Below, piece after piece: positions 1 through 7,928 of a DNA stretch of 51,011 bases. The stretch's first letter is position 1. Each line of letters starts with the position of its first letter. The stretch is from Acidimicrobiales bacterium (GTDB lineage Bacteria; Actinomycetota; Acidimicrobiia; Acidimicrobiales; SZUA-35), in the NCBI GenBank assembly GCA_024644005.1, contig JAHELU010000004.1, positions 1 to 51,011 on the forward strand. Direction: 5' to 3'. The notes under the pieces are model-generated. The model did not search any database. It was not told where the DNA came from and saw only the letters and a program-made list of their open reading frames with translations. A program made the translations under genes and the position numbers.

Positions 1-1
1 C

Positions 2-238
2 GGGGGCGACAATGCGGTCAACGAGACGATGATGGCCAAGCACATCGCAACGGAGACCGTCGGACGGGTGGTGGACAGCGCCATCCAGACCGTCGGCGGG
101 CAGGCGCTGACCGGCGGCCATCCCCTCGAGTCCATCCATCGGCGGGTCCGCAGCCTCCGCCTGGCCGAGGGCACGAGCGACGTCCTTGCGCTGAACGTGG
201 CCAGGGGCCGGCTCGACCTCGACCTCGGCCGCATCTGA
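2..238 (+). CDS. Acyl-CoA dehydrogenase, C-terminal fragment (5' end outside window)
   Basis: The reading frame is open from base 2, before the first ATG at 29, so this is the end of a gene that begins upstream. The residues are typical of the last alpha-helical domain of acyl-CoA dehydrogenases: a VGGQALTGGHPLE stretch, then RRVRSLRLAEGTSDV, which matches the family's C-terminal R-x-x-x-I-x-E-G-T-S signature that contacts FAD and substrate. The enzyme would oxidise an acyl-CoA thioester in the cytoplasm. The substrate cannot be judged from about 78 residues. It converges on the minus-strand TasA-like operon 24 bases downstream. Confidence 0.85.
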   Translation, partial: GGDNAVNETMMAKHIATETVGRVVDSAIQTVGGQALTGGHPLESIHRRVRSLRLAEGTSDVLALNVARGRLDLDLGRI

Positions 239-262
239 GCGGGTCGCCGTGGTCGACGTCGG

Positions 263-862
263 TCAGGGGTTGTTGCTCGTCTGCTCGGCATCGAACGTCA
301 GCGTCGCCGTGGTCGCGCCACCCTGACCGCTGGTGGCAGCCAGCGGGAGCGTCACGTTCAGGCAGAGGTCTTCAAACGCCGCCGGGCCGAGGGTGCGGTC
401 GCCCGGATCGGCTCCCGGAGCGTTCGAGCCGAACAGCGCCGTGGTGGCCACGGTCCCGAGCGGGCCGCTGTAGAGCGTGGCGCCGCCCACGTTCCAGTTG
501 GCATCGTCGCAGCTCGCCACGCCGCTGCGGACGGTCAGGACGAGCTCTGCGGCCAGTGTGTCCTCGGTCGTCGTCGAGGTCGCGGCATAACGGAGATCGA
601 GGGATCCTGCGTTGGTGATCCGCAGCGGTGCCGTCACCTGGTCGCCCGGCACCATGGTCGACATCGTGACGACGGCGCTCGCCGGGCTGGCGGCTATGTC
701 GATCGTGCCGGTCGTGAACGCGTTCGATCCGACGGCCTCGCTGTCGGTGAAGAGCGCGAGCGACGACACGGTGACGGTGGCCACCCCGACCAACAGCACG
801 GCCAGGGTCAGGACGATCTTGATGAGACCGACACTGCTGGTCTCGGGTCTTGTCTCGCGCAT
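263..862 (-). CDS. TasA/camelysin-like exported protein (SipW-dependent-type signal peptide), last gene of operon
   Basis: This 199-residue protein has a basic N-terminus, a hydrophobic segment at about residues 13-38, and then ALFTDSEAVGSNAFTTGTID. That is the classic (F/Y)(T/S)D-x-E...N-x-F-x-x-G-T-(I/L)-(D/E) pattern of TasA/CalY-type subunits processed by SipW-like peptidases. The rest is beta-rich with one pair of cysteines. It shares PGD, NAGSL-LRY and PGDRT blocks with the protein at 1545-2135, so the two are paralogues. The ATG was chosen because GGAGGAG sits just upstream and because the longer ORF in the track has no signal-like sequence. It overlaps the signal peptidase gene by 55 bases. 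A secreted fibre or adhesion subunit is inferred from the family. Confidence 0.85.
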   Translation of the reverse strand: MRETRPETSSVGLIKIVLTLAVLLVGVATVTVSSLALFTDSEAVGSNAFTTGTIDIAASPASAVVTMSTMVPGDQVTAPLRITNAGSLDLRYAATSTTTEDTLAAELVLTVRSGVASCDDANWNVGGATLYSGPLGTVATTALFGSNAPGADPGDRTLGPAAFEDLCLNVTLPLAATSGQGGATTATLTFDAEQTSNNP

Positions 863-1548
863 GGTCCGTTCTCCTCCAGTCCTATCGACCGGGCCCGATC
901 GGTGCTGAGCGCGCGAAGGTGGGGATGGTTCGATCGGCCCAGGGGGAACCGGTCCAGTCGAGCGCGCCGGTGTCGCCAGATCCGGCGCAGCACCAGCGTC
1001 GACTGCACCCCCACCGCCAGCAGCACCACCCCACCGCCGATCAGCGGGGACCCCAGGGCGAGCAGCAACCGCCCGACCCCGGGGACGACCCATCGCCCGA
1101 CGAGCTCCCTGGGTCGGAGGTGGTAGGGGGCTGCATCGATCTGGCGGTTGGCGTCGCCCTGCGTGGTGGCGTAGACGTGGCTTCCGACGCGGTTCAGGTC
1201 GACGACCCGATGGGTGATCGTGCTTCGCCCTTCCCGCCGCATCACGAGGATGTCGCCGACCTCGACCGCGCCGGTCGGCTCGGCGATCACCAGCGAGCCG
1301 GTCGGGACCGCCGGTGTCATGCTCCCCGTCGTGACGACGACCAGTCGGTAACCGGCGGCCAGCGCGCCGACCCCGACGACGGCCAGCCCGATGGACACGA
1401 CACCGACGGTGCGGCAGGCGACCCGGCCGATCCGTCCGCTCTCTCCGATCCGGCCGATCCGTCTGCTCCCGCCCATCCATCGCGGTCGCTCGATCGATGG
1501 CTCCGGGGGGCTCGACGATCGCCGTCCCCGCCGGCGAGTCGCCGTCAC
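808..1548 (-). CDS. Signal peptidase I, ER/SipW type (S26B)
   Basis: This 246-residue membrane peptidase has a TM segment at about 47-68, followed by TTGSMTPAVPTGS with catalytic Ser76. ITHRVVD places His113 where bacterial-type SPases carry the general-base Lys, so this is a Ser/His ER/SipW-type enzyme. The third S26 box is TQGDAN (about 130-134). A second hydrophobic segment lies near 150-178, and the C-terminal tail is basic. The GTG start overlaps the preceding stop as GTGA, indicating translational coupling. It lies between two paralogous TasA-like genes, which are its likely substrates. The last 55 bases also encode the start of the next gene, so the Arg/Ser-rich tail is probably unconstrained. 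Confidence 0.88.
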   Translation of the reverse strand: MTATRRRGRRSSSPPEPSIERPRWMGGSRRIGRIGESGRIGRVACRTVGVVSIGLAVVGVGALAAGYRLVVVTTGSMTPAVPTGSLVIAEPTGAVEVGDILVMRREGRSTITHRVVDLNRVGSHVYATTQGDANRQIDAAPYHLRPRELVGRWVVPGVGRLLLALGSPLIGGGVVLLAVGVQSTLVLRRIWRHRRARLDRFPLGRSNHPHLRALSTDRARSIGLEENGPCARQDPRPAVSVSSRSS

Positions 1549-2135
1549 GAGTCGTCGCTCTCGATGGCGTGCTCCGCGGCCACGGTCAGCTCGTGGCGCG
1601 ACGCCACGCCCTGGGCCGAATCGGGGGCGTCGATGGCCATCGTGGCGGCAAAGCAGACCAGCTCGACCGCCCCAGGATCGATGGTGCGATCGCCGGGATC
1701 CTCACCGCTGGCGGGATCGCCGAGGAGGGCCACGGAGCCGGCCGTCAGCCGTCGGTCACTCACGAGGGCCTCGGCCGGCGACGGCCCCTGCTCGCAGGCC
1801 GAGGCCGTCCAGATGTCCCAGCTGAGCAGGCCCGTCAACGGCTGGGCCGATGTCTCGAAGCTCAGTGAGTAGCGCAGCGGCAGCGAACCGGCGTTGAGCA
1901 GCTCGACCGATCCGACCATCCGATCCCCCGGCGCGATGTTCGACACGACGATCGGGGTCGTCCTCGTCCCGACCTCTATGTCCAGGGTCCCCGCATCGAG
2001 GCGATAGGTGCCGAGGCGCTGGGCGGCCCCGAACGCGGCCTGTCCCCGCTGGGCCCTCACGAGGATCACCCCGGGGACGATCAGTGCCGCCGTGACGACG
2101 AGAGCGCCGATGACGACGAGCGCCTGCCGCCTCAT
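1545..2135 (-). CDS. TasA/camelysin-like exported protein
   Basis: This 196-residue protein starts MRRQALVV, with one N-terminal hydrophobic helix at about 6-27. It then has an AAF...LDAGTLDIEV stretch equivalent to the mature N-terminus of SipW substrates. The beta-rich body shares PGD, LNAGSLPLRY and EDPGDRT motifs with the protein at 263-862. Two cysteines (SACEQ and LVCFA) could form a disulfide outside the cell. The ATG at 2135 has GGAAGGT upstream. The longer 308-residue frame in the track reads through the preceding gene's shadow and was not used. The stop overlaps the GTG of the downstream signal peptidase. It is presumed exported and trimmed by that neighbour. Confidence 0.8.
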   Translation of the reverse strand: MRRQALVVIGALVVTAALIVPGVILVRAQRGQAAFGAAQRLGTYRLDAGTLDIEVGTRTTPIVVSNIAPGDRMVGSVELLNAGSLPLRYSLSFETSAQPLTGLLSWDIWTASACEQGPSPAEALVSDRRLTAGSVALLGDPASGEDPGDRTIDPGAVELVCFAATMAIDAPDSAQGVASRHELTVAAEHAIESDDS

Positions 2136-2229
2136 TGGTCTACCTTCCGATCCACAGCGACGACGGTCCAGCCAGGGATGTTCCGCCGGAGGCGGAACTC
2201 CGTGAGGGGCTGCTCCGCAGCGCCGGCGC

Positions 2230-2844
2230 TCACGACGGGACCGCCTCCCAGACGAAGTCGGCGGTCGACGACCGACCGACCGCCTGTCGCTCGTCCAGCA
2301 CCTCGAACTGGAACCGGAACGACACCGTGGCCCGCCCGTTGCGGATCGTGCCCACCGGGGTGGCGCCCTGGGCGGCCAGCTGGGAGAGGGTGCCGGAGAA
2401 CAAGCGCTCGTCCGGCCGGAAGTCACCGCACGAGTCGAACCCTGCGCCGGTGCCCTTCTCGACATGCACACGGAGGTACCGAGCCAACTCGCCCGTCGTG
2501 TTGGCGACGAGCGTCAGCTCGACCGGGAGTATGGTCCCGGCGTAGTCGATCCGGATGCACCGCTCCACGGGCTGCTCGGGGCCCATGTTCTCGAGGCGGA
2601 CCAGCGATCGGCCCTGATCGTCGTCGACGAGGGTGATGGTCCCCGTCTCGAACGAGTTACCGCTCACCGTGCCCTCCTGGCGCAACGTCTCGGCCGACGT
2701 GGTGACCACGAGGGTGGCGACGATCAGCGACGAGATGGCGGCGGCGAACGCCCGGCCCGTCGACTTGGCCAGCCGCCGCTCCTGGTGCAGTCCGGTCTCC
2801 TCCGCCGATTCTGATGCCAGCACGTCGTCCAGTGAGCGGGCCAT
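2230..2844 (-). CDS. TasA-like exported protein
   Basis: This 204-residue protein has a cytoplasmic N-terminus of about 30 residues, a hydrophobic segment at about 33-49, then GNSFETGTITLVDDD, the SipW-substrate signature. Further on, PVERCIRIDYAGTI and SCGDFRPDERLFSGT align with PIERCLQLTYSGTL and DCADFRTSERLYQGR in the protein at 5765-6391, making these two a paralogous pair with conserved cysteines. The ATG at 2844 shares its first base with the TGA of the peptidase/c-di-GMP fusion gene (TGATG), so translation is coupled. A 94-base spacer follows before the next gene. It is inferred to be an extracellular structural or adhesive subunit. Confidence 0.82.
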   Translation of the reverse strand: MARSLDDVLASESAEETGLHQERRLAKSTGRAFAAAISSLIVATLVVTTSAETLRQEGTVSGNSFETGTITLVDDDQGRSLVRLENMGPEQPVERCIRIDYAGTILPVELTLVANTTGELARYLRVHVEKGTGAGFDSCGDFRPDERLFSGTLSQLAAQGATPVGTIRNGRATVSFRFQFEVLDERQAVGRSSTADFVWEAVPS

Positions 2845-5768
2845 CAGGCGGTCTCCACCCGATCCCGACCCCGCTCGACCATGCCGTCGATGTCCGACGC
2901 AGGGAGCGGACGGTGGAACACGAAGCCCTGGACCAGGTGACATCCGACCCCGGCGACCGTCGACAGCTGATCCTCGGTCTCGACGCCCTCGGCGATGACC
3001 ACGAGGTCGAGCTTCCGAGCGAGGTCGACGATCGACTCCAGGACGATCCGCTCCGTCTCCGAGTCGGCGCTGTTGACGACCAGCATGCGGTCGAGCTTCA
3101 CCCCGACCACCGGCAGCTTGTGGAGGAAGGCCAGCGACGTCTGCCCCTCGCCGAAGTCGTCGAGCAGCAGGCCCACCCCCAGCTCCCTCAGCGCATGCAT
3201 GTTGTCGAGGATCGCTCCCTGGTCGGGCCTGACCAGGCGCTCGCTGATCTCGATGAAGAGTCGGTCCGGCCCGAAGCCGGACTCGGCGATCGCCGTCGTC
3301 ACGTTCTCCATGAGCTCGGCCGACATCAGCTCTTCCGGTGAGGCGTTCACCGTCACGAACACGGATGAGTCGGGGTCGATGGTCCTCCACCTGGCCCCGT
3401 CCGATGCCGCCCGGTGGAGGATCCAGCGATTCAGGCGGGGCCCGATCCCCACGTCGTCGGCGAGGGCGATGAGCTCGTCCGGCCTCACGGGCCCGTAGAC
3501 CGGATGCGTCCAACGGATGAGGGCCTCGACACCCACCAGGCGATCGATCGCAACATCGATCACCGGCTGGTAGAGCAGGGTCAGCGAGCCGTCGTCCACC
3601 GCCGTCGCCAGGTCGACTGCGAGCTGGGCCCGACGCCCCAGCTCGACGTCGAGCTCCTGGTCGTAGACGACGTACCCGGCCGACCCACGGGCCCGTTTCT
3701 TGGCGCGATACATCGCGACGTCGGCTCGTCGCAGGAGCTCGCTCTGGTCGATGCCGGCCTCTGCGACGGCGATGCCGACGCTGGCGGCGATCGACACCGT
3801 CTCCTGGCCGAGCAGGAACGGTTCCGCCAATCGCTGCTGGATCCGGGTCGCCAGCTCGCTGGCCCGCTGGGGGGGCACCCTACCCTGCAGCAACACGGTG
3901 AACTCGTCACCGCCGAGGCGGGCCACCAGGTCACCGGCCCTCACGGCCTCCCCCAGCCGGGTGGCAACCAGCTTCAGGAGCTCGTCGCCGGCCTCGTGGC
4001 CGAGACGGTCGTTGACGGGCTTGAAGCCGTCGAGGTCGAGGAACAGCAGGATGGGGCTGGCGTCGGGGCTCCGCAGCTCCTCCTCCAGAGCCCCGAGGAG
4101 GCGCGTGCGGTTGGGGAGGCCGGTGAGGGCATCGTGCATCGCCTGGTGCTCGAGCTCGTCGCTGACCGTGGTGAGCTCACCGAGGAGCCGGTCGTTGCGA
4201 AGGGCTACCGCTGCCTGGCCGGCCAGTAGGCGGAGCGCCTCGAAGCGATGGTTGTCGGCTGTGCCGTCGCGACTCCCGGCCCGTAGGACCAGTCGGGCTC
4301 CTGGTTCGTCGTTGACGGTCAGCGCCACCACCGAGGCCAGTCTCGCCTCCTCGAGGGCGGCCGACTCGGCCGGCTCCGGGTCGTCGGCGGTCACGAGGAC
4401 GGCGGAGGAGTCGAGATCGACCGGCCGCAACCCGCTCCCTGCAGCGCCGGGCGCAGGCAGGGTGCCGTCGCCGTCGACGGCCATGATCTGCCACGGACCG
4501 ACGCCGTCGCCGGTGACGATGTCGGCCACGTCGAACCCCAGCTCGAGCGATGCATCGACGATGGCCGAGACGTGGAGATCGCCCAGCCGCGTCACCTCGT
4601 GACCCGTGGCCATGACCCGCTCGAGCATGTGGCCCCGCAGCACCGCTTGGTCGGTCGCTCCTCGCTGCGTCAGCACGTCTCCCAGCAGCTGCTCTGCCAG
4701 ATAGCTGCCGGGCACCACGACGAGGAACAGGACGCTGAGCTGGTCGAGCACCCGTTCCAGCTCGGTGATCAGCGGTTCGGGGCCAGGTACCAGCTCCGAC
4801 ATCGCAATCCGGGCCCCGAGGGTGATCACGGTCAGGATCATCCAGTGCACGAGGGCCCCGACGAGGCCGAATCGCATCGCCGCCTCGATCACGGGCAGGG
4901 CGAACAGCACCCAGCCGATCCCGGACGTCCCGGCCGCCGTGGCCAGGAAGACCACGAGCACCGTGTCGACGGCGAGCTCCAGCAGTGCCGCCCACCTCGT
5001 CTCGATCTTCCATCGCCTGGTCGCAACGATCGACCAGAGATTGACCGCTCCGAGGGCGCCGAGGCCGATCGCCAGCATCGGGACTCGACCGGAGTCGGTG
5101 CCGGCAACGTCGAACCGTGACGGGTCGATGGCGAACTGGACGATCATCAGCACGCCGACGAGGACGCGGACCCGCCACAGGCCCACCTGGGCCGTCGGGA
5201 GCTGGCGCTCGGCGGACAGGTCATGGCGGCGCCGCAGCCGCTGGACGGCGGAGGCGCCCACCACTGCGAAGCTCCCGATCGTCATCGCCCCCCAGGCGAC
5301 GAGCGGAACCACGTCGGCGCGAGCGAACCAGACCACCGGAAGGCCGAGCAGTGGCACCACGAGCTGACCTGTCCCCGCCACCGCTTCCGGGCGGACCGAA
5401 TCGACGTCTGGCGTCGGGTTGCCGTCGCCCTTCGTCACGTACGCGTCGTCCTCGACCGAGAAGATCCGGTGGACGATCAGCTCACCGCCCGGTCGCTCGA
5501 AGACGATGACGGCCCGCTGGGCCAGCAGCTCCGCAGGGTGCTCGTCGATGAGGAGCACGTCTCCCGCCTGCAGCGTCGGCCGCATCGATCCGCTGGTAAC
5601 GACGACCGGCGACCACCCGGCCAGGACCATGCCGAGCACGACCCACAGAGCCATGAGCACGACCAGGTAGACGTAGAGCCAGGCAATCAGCACGGCGGTG
5701 GGCACGACGGCCCGAGCTGCGAGACGCCCCACCCGCCCGAGGGGCCACGAGCGCACGGAGGCCCTCAT
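2844..5768 (-). CDS. Signal peptidase I (SipW type) - membrane sensor - GAF - GGDEF - EAL fusion protein
   Basis: One uninterrupted frame of 974 residues. Residues 1-150 are an S26B signal peptidase: TM at about 24-52, SGSMRPTL with Ser61, VHRIF with His100, and TKGDGNPTPD at about 112-121. About residues 151-356 hold a series of hydrophobic segments resembling a MASE-like sensor. About 395-528 is GAF-like. The GGDEF domain (about 540-700) has LGGDEF at 618-623 and an RxxD inhibitory site (RAGD, 610-613) at the expected five-residue spacing. The EAL domain (about 720-970) has VEALIRW, IEISE, LDDFGEG, KLDR and AEGVET, so both active sites look usable. The ATG overlaps the upstream stop as ATGA, and its own stop overlaps the next start. 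The protein should sit in the membrane with GAF-GGDEF-EAL in the cytoplasm. Joining c-di-GMP synthesis and hydrolysis to signal-peptide cleavage is inferred from this fusion. I know of no characterised protein with this architecture. Confidence 0.9.
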   Translation of the reverse strand: MRASVRSWPLGRVGRLAARAVVPTAVLIAWLYVYLVVLMALWVVLGMVLAGWSPVVVTSGSMRPTLQAGDVLLIDEHPAELLAQRAVIVFERPGGELIVHRIFSVEDDAYVTKGDGNPTPDVDSVRPEAVAGTGQLVVPLLGLPVVWFARADVVPLVAWGAMTIGSFAVVGASAVQRLRRRHDLSAERQLPTAQVGLWRVRVLVGVLMIVQFAIDPSRFDVAGTDSGRVPMLAIGLGALGAVNLWSIVATRRWKIETRWAALLELAVDTVLVVFLATAAGTSGIGWVLFALPVIEAAMRFGLVGALVHWMILTVITLGARIAMSELVPGPEPLITELERVLDQLSVLFLVVVPGSYLAEQLLGDVLTQRGATDQAVLRGHMLERVMATGHEVTRLGDLHVSAIVDASLELGFDVADIVTGDGVGPWQIMAVDGDGTLPAPGAAGSGLRPVDLDSSAVLVTADDPEPAESAALEEARLASVVALTVNDEPGARLVLRAGSRDGTADNHRFEALRLLAGQAAVALRNDRLLGELTTVSDELEHQAMHDALTGLPNRTRLLGALEEELRSPDASPILLFLDLDGFKPVNDRLGHEAGDELLKLVATRLGEAVRAGDLVARLGGDEFTVLLQGRVPPQRASELATRIQQRLAEPFLLGQETVSIAASVGIAVAEAGIDQSELLRRADVAMYRAKKRARGSAGYVVYDQELDVELGRRAQLAVDLATAVDDGSLTLLYQPVIDVAIDRLVGVEALIRWTHPVYGPVRPDELIALADDVGIGPRLNRWILHRAASDGARWRTIDPDSSVFVTVNASPEELMSAELMENVTTAIAESGFGPDRLFIEISERLVRPDQGAILDNMHALRELGVGLLLDDFGEGQTSLAFLHKLPVVGVKLDRMLVVNSADSETERIVLESIVDLARKLDLVVIAEGVETEDQLSTVAGVGCHLVQGFVFHRPLPASDIDGMVERGRDRVETA

Positions 5769-6391
5769 GGTCTGGCCTCGATCACGATCCAGAACTCGGT
5801 GCCGAGGCCCTGGGCGGCATTGTCGTCGTCGACCTCCACGATGGTCCGGAAGGTGGTGGTGAGCCCGGATCCGATGTGGGAGCTGAGATCGATACCGTCG
5901 GCGAACGACCCGTGGTCGATCGTCAGGTCGGTGGATCTTCCCTGATAGAGCCGTTCGCTGGTTCGGAAGTCGGCGCAGTCGGTCGCCTCTCCGGTTCCGA
6001 GCTCGAACGTGACCGTGACGAGGTCGCCGAGTCCGGTGTCGGCCCCGCGGTGGCCGTGGAGCCGGATCCGAGCGTCGTCGAGCGTTCCCGAGTAGGTGAG
6101 CTGGAGGCACCGCTCGATGGGCCGCCCCGGGAACACCCTGTCGTCGTCGACCAGCAGCTCGACGGCGGCACTGCCGTCGGAGCCGGTCAAGTCGAGATCG
6201 ATCGCAACGGTTTGGAAGAGGCTGTTCGTGTTCTCGGTCGACGCCGAGAACCTTGCCGAGGCGGTCCGGGCACCGGACCAGACGACGACCAGTGCCGCAA
6301 GCAGGAACAGGGACGCGGCGACGACAGCGCCCTGCGCCCCACCTCGTCGGAGACGAGAGGGAACAGCTCCAGACCCTTCCGATCCAGTAAT
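5765..6391 (-). CDS. TasA-like exported protein, first gene of operon; start codon uncertain
   Basis: About 208 residues if translation begins at the ATT at 6391. There is a basic segment, a hydrophobic helix (AVVAASLFLLAALVVVW), then ARFSASTENTNSLF, and a beta-rich domain with PIERCLQLTY and DCADFRTSERLY. It is paralogous to the protein at 2230-2844. No ATG, GTG or TTG exists in this frame between the hydrophobic helix and the divergent capA gene. AGGAG lies ten bases before an in-frame ATT, and an in-frame CTG (6400) is nearby. Either a rare start is used or a base is missing near the 5' end. The stop overlaps the ATG of the fusion gene. Confidence 0.72.
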   Translation of the reverse strand: MTGSEGSGAVPSRLRRGGAQGAVVAASLFLLAALVVVWSGARTASARFSASTENTNSLFQTVAIDLDLTGSDGSAAVELLVDDDRVFPGRPIERCLQLTYSGTLDDARIRLHGHRGADTGLGDLVTVTFELGTGEATDCADFRTSERLYQGRSTDLTIDHGSFADGIDLSSHIGSGLTTTFRTIVEVDDDNAAQGLGTEFWIVIEARP

Positions 6392-6523
6392 GGCGATCAG
6401 GCTCCTGTTCAGCGAATTCGCTGTACCCGTCGGCAGCTCGATCGCCAGTGTGACGATCCGCCGGATCCGCAGCCGGGCGGCGCTCGGTCGACGGCATGTT
6501 GGTTCGGTTGTCCAACCAGGGCC
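6392..6523. promoter_or_regulatory. Divergent intergenic region between the TasA-like/c-di-GMP operon and capA
   Basis: These 132 bases separate the proposed start of the minus-strand operon from the plus-strand CapA gene and must hold both promoters. I see no convincing -10/-35 pair or clear inverted repeat. All six operon genes are packed or overlapping downstream, so this is the most likely place for their main promoter. Confidence 0.4.
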
Positions 6524-7777
6524 ATGATTGTGGTCGTGATCCTCCGCCAGATCGCCGTCGCCGTCGCCGTCGCTGTCGCTGTGCTCGTGGTCGTAGCGAA
6601 CTGTGGTCGAGGTGACCTGGAGGCCACGGGACCGGCGCAGGGTGGCACCTCCTCTTCCACCACCACCGCCGCCCTGACCACGGCCGCTGGAGCGACGTCG
6701 ACCCCCGGCCCGACGGCGGGCTCGACGTCGACCGACCTCGAAGCGACGACCACGACCAGCCGGCAGCGCGGCTTCACGATGGCCTTCACCGGGGATCTGC
6801 TGCTCCACAGTCGGGTGAACGCGATGGCGGCGGCCAATGCGGGCGGCCAGCCCGGGCGCGACTACGACTACCGCCCGATGCTCCAGCCCATCCGACCGCT
6901 GGTCGAGGCGGCCGACTGGGCAGTCTGCCACATGGAGGTCAACCTCTCGGCCGACGGCACTCGGTTGGAGCCGTACCCCACGTTCCGGGCTCCGGGTCAG
7001 ATCGCAGTCGACATCGCCGACATCGGCTACGACTCCTGCAGCGTGGCCTCGAACCACATCCTCGATCACGGCATCGAAGGCGTTGCCGAGACCTTACAGG
7101 TACTCGACCGAGCGGGGCTCGGGGCCACCGGAGCGGCACGATCGAGGGCCGAGGCGTCGCGCCAGATCTGGATCGAGCTCGGCGGTCTCCGTGTCGCCCA
7201 CCTCGCCTACACCTACTGGTTCAACGGGTTCACCGTCCCCGCAGACGCCTCGTGGACGTCGAACGGCATCGACGAGGACCGAATCCTGGCCGATGCCTCG
7301 GCGGCCCGTGCCGACGGTGCGGACTTCGTGGTCGTCTCGCTGCACTGGGGTGACCAGTACGACCACCGCCCCAACCGGCAGCAGCGAGAGCTCGGTCCCC
7401 GGGTCCTCTCATCGCCGGACGTCGATCTGCTGGTGGGCCACCACGCCCACGTCGTGCAGCCGATCGACAACCTCGATGGCGAGTGGTTGATCTACGGTCT
7501 CGGCAACCTCCTGTCCAACAGCCCTCAGCCCGCTCGCCGGGACGAGTTGCTGGTGCTGGTCACCGTCTCGGAGGGCCCGACCGGTGAGTTGACGTCCGAG
7601 CTGGAGGTGATCCCACTCCATCTGGATCACTCGACCCTCACGGTGCATCCCAGCAACCCGCTGACCAGGCCACCATCGACGGCGCCCGATCTCGCCGCCG
7701 ACCTCGACGCCAGCTGGGCCCGGGTCAACCGGATCCTCGACACCGGGACCGGCCGGGACGCGCTCGTCATCGGCTGA
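6524..7777 (+). CDS. CapA-family (poly-gamma-glutamate synthesis type) metallophosphoesterase, secreted
   Basis: This 417-residue protein begins with a hydrophobic signal region containing an AVAVAVAV repeat, then VVANC, an atypical lipobox (Asn before Cys). A Ser/Thr-rich linker to about residue 80 follows. The catalytic domain begins with TMAFTGDLLLHSR and continues with CHMEVNLS, SVASNHILDHG, VVSLHWGDQYD and LLVGHHAHVVQP. These are the metal-binding motifs of the PGA_cap/CapA calcineurin-like fold. CapA relatives act at the cell surface in polymer synthesis or export, but no capBC genes are nearby, so the substrate is unknown. ATG 6524 was chosen because it precedes the signal sequence; the longer ORF upstream is antisense to the TasA-like gene. 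Confidence 0.82.
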   Translation: MIVVVILRQIAVAVAVAVAVLVVVANCGRGDLEATGPAQGGTSSSTTTAALTTAAGATSTPGPTAGSTSTDLEATTTTSRQRGFTMAFTGDLLLHSRVNAMAAANAGGQPGRDYDYRPMLQPIRPLVEAADWAVCHMEVNLSADGTRLEPYPTFRAPGQIAVDIADIGYDSCSVASNHILDHGIEGVAETLQVLDRAGLGATGAARSRAEASRQIWIELGGLRVAHLAYTYWFNGFTVPADASWTSNGIDEDRILADASAARADGADFVVVSLHWGDQYDHRPNRQQRELGPRVLSSPDVDLLVGHHAHVVQPIDNLDGEWLIYGLGNLLSNSPQPARRDELLVLVTVSEGPTGELTSELEVIPLHLDHSTLTVHPSNPLTRPPSTAPDLAADLDASWARVNRILDTGTGRDALVIG

Positions 7778-7928
7778 GCCATGACGGGGCTCGTCGGCTG
7801 CGCCTGGCGCCGCTCGACCGACCACCGTCCCCATTCGTTCGTACGACAGGAAACGCGCGTCGAAATCGGCCATGATGACGACGGGCGATTCGAACCGGCG
7901 GCTCGAAGGATGGCGGACAATGGGTCAG

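Noticed and set aside
263-1480. 405-residue ORF extending the TasA-like gene upstream
   Set aside because: The first 206 residues are an Arg/Pro-rich shadow of the signal peptidase gene. The signal-bearing ATG at 862 has its own ribosome site.
5769-6515. 249-residue N-terminal extension of the peptidase/c-di-GMP fusion
   Set aside because: It is antisense-like Arg/Pro-rich sequence overlapping the TasA-like gene in another frame. The ATG at 5768 forms a normal ATGA overlap and starts at a signal-peptidase-like N-terminus.
5876-6523. N-terminal extension of the CapA gene
   Set aside because: It runs opposite to the TasA-like coding region and has no domain features. The ATG at 6524 precedes the signal sequence.
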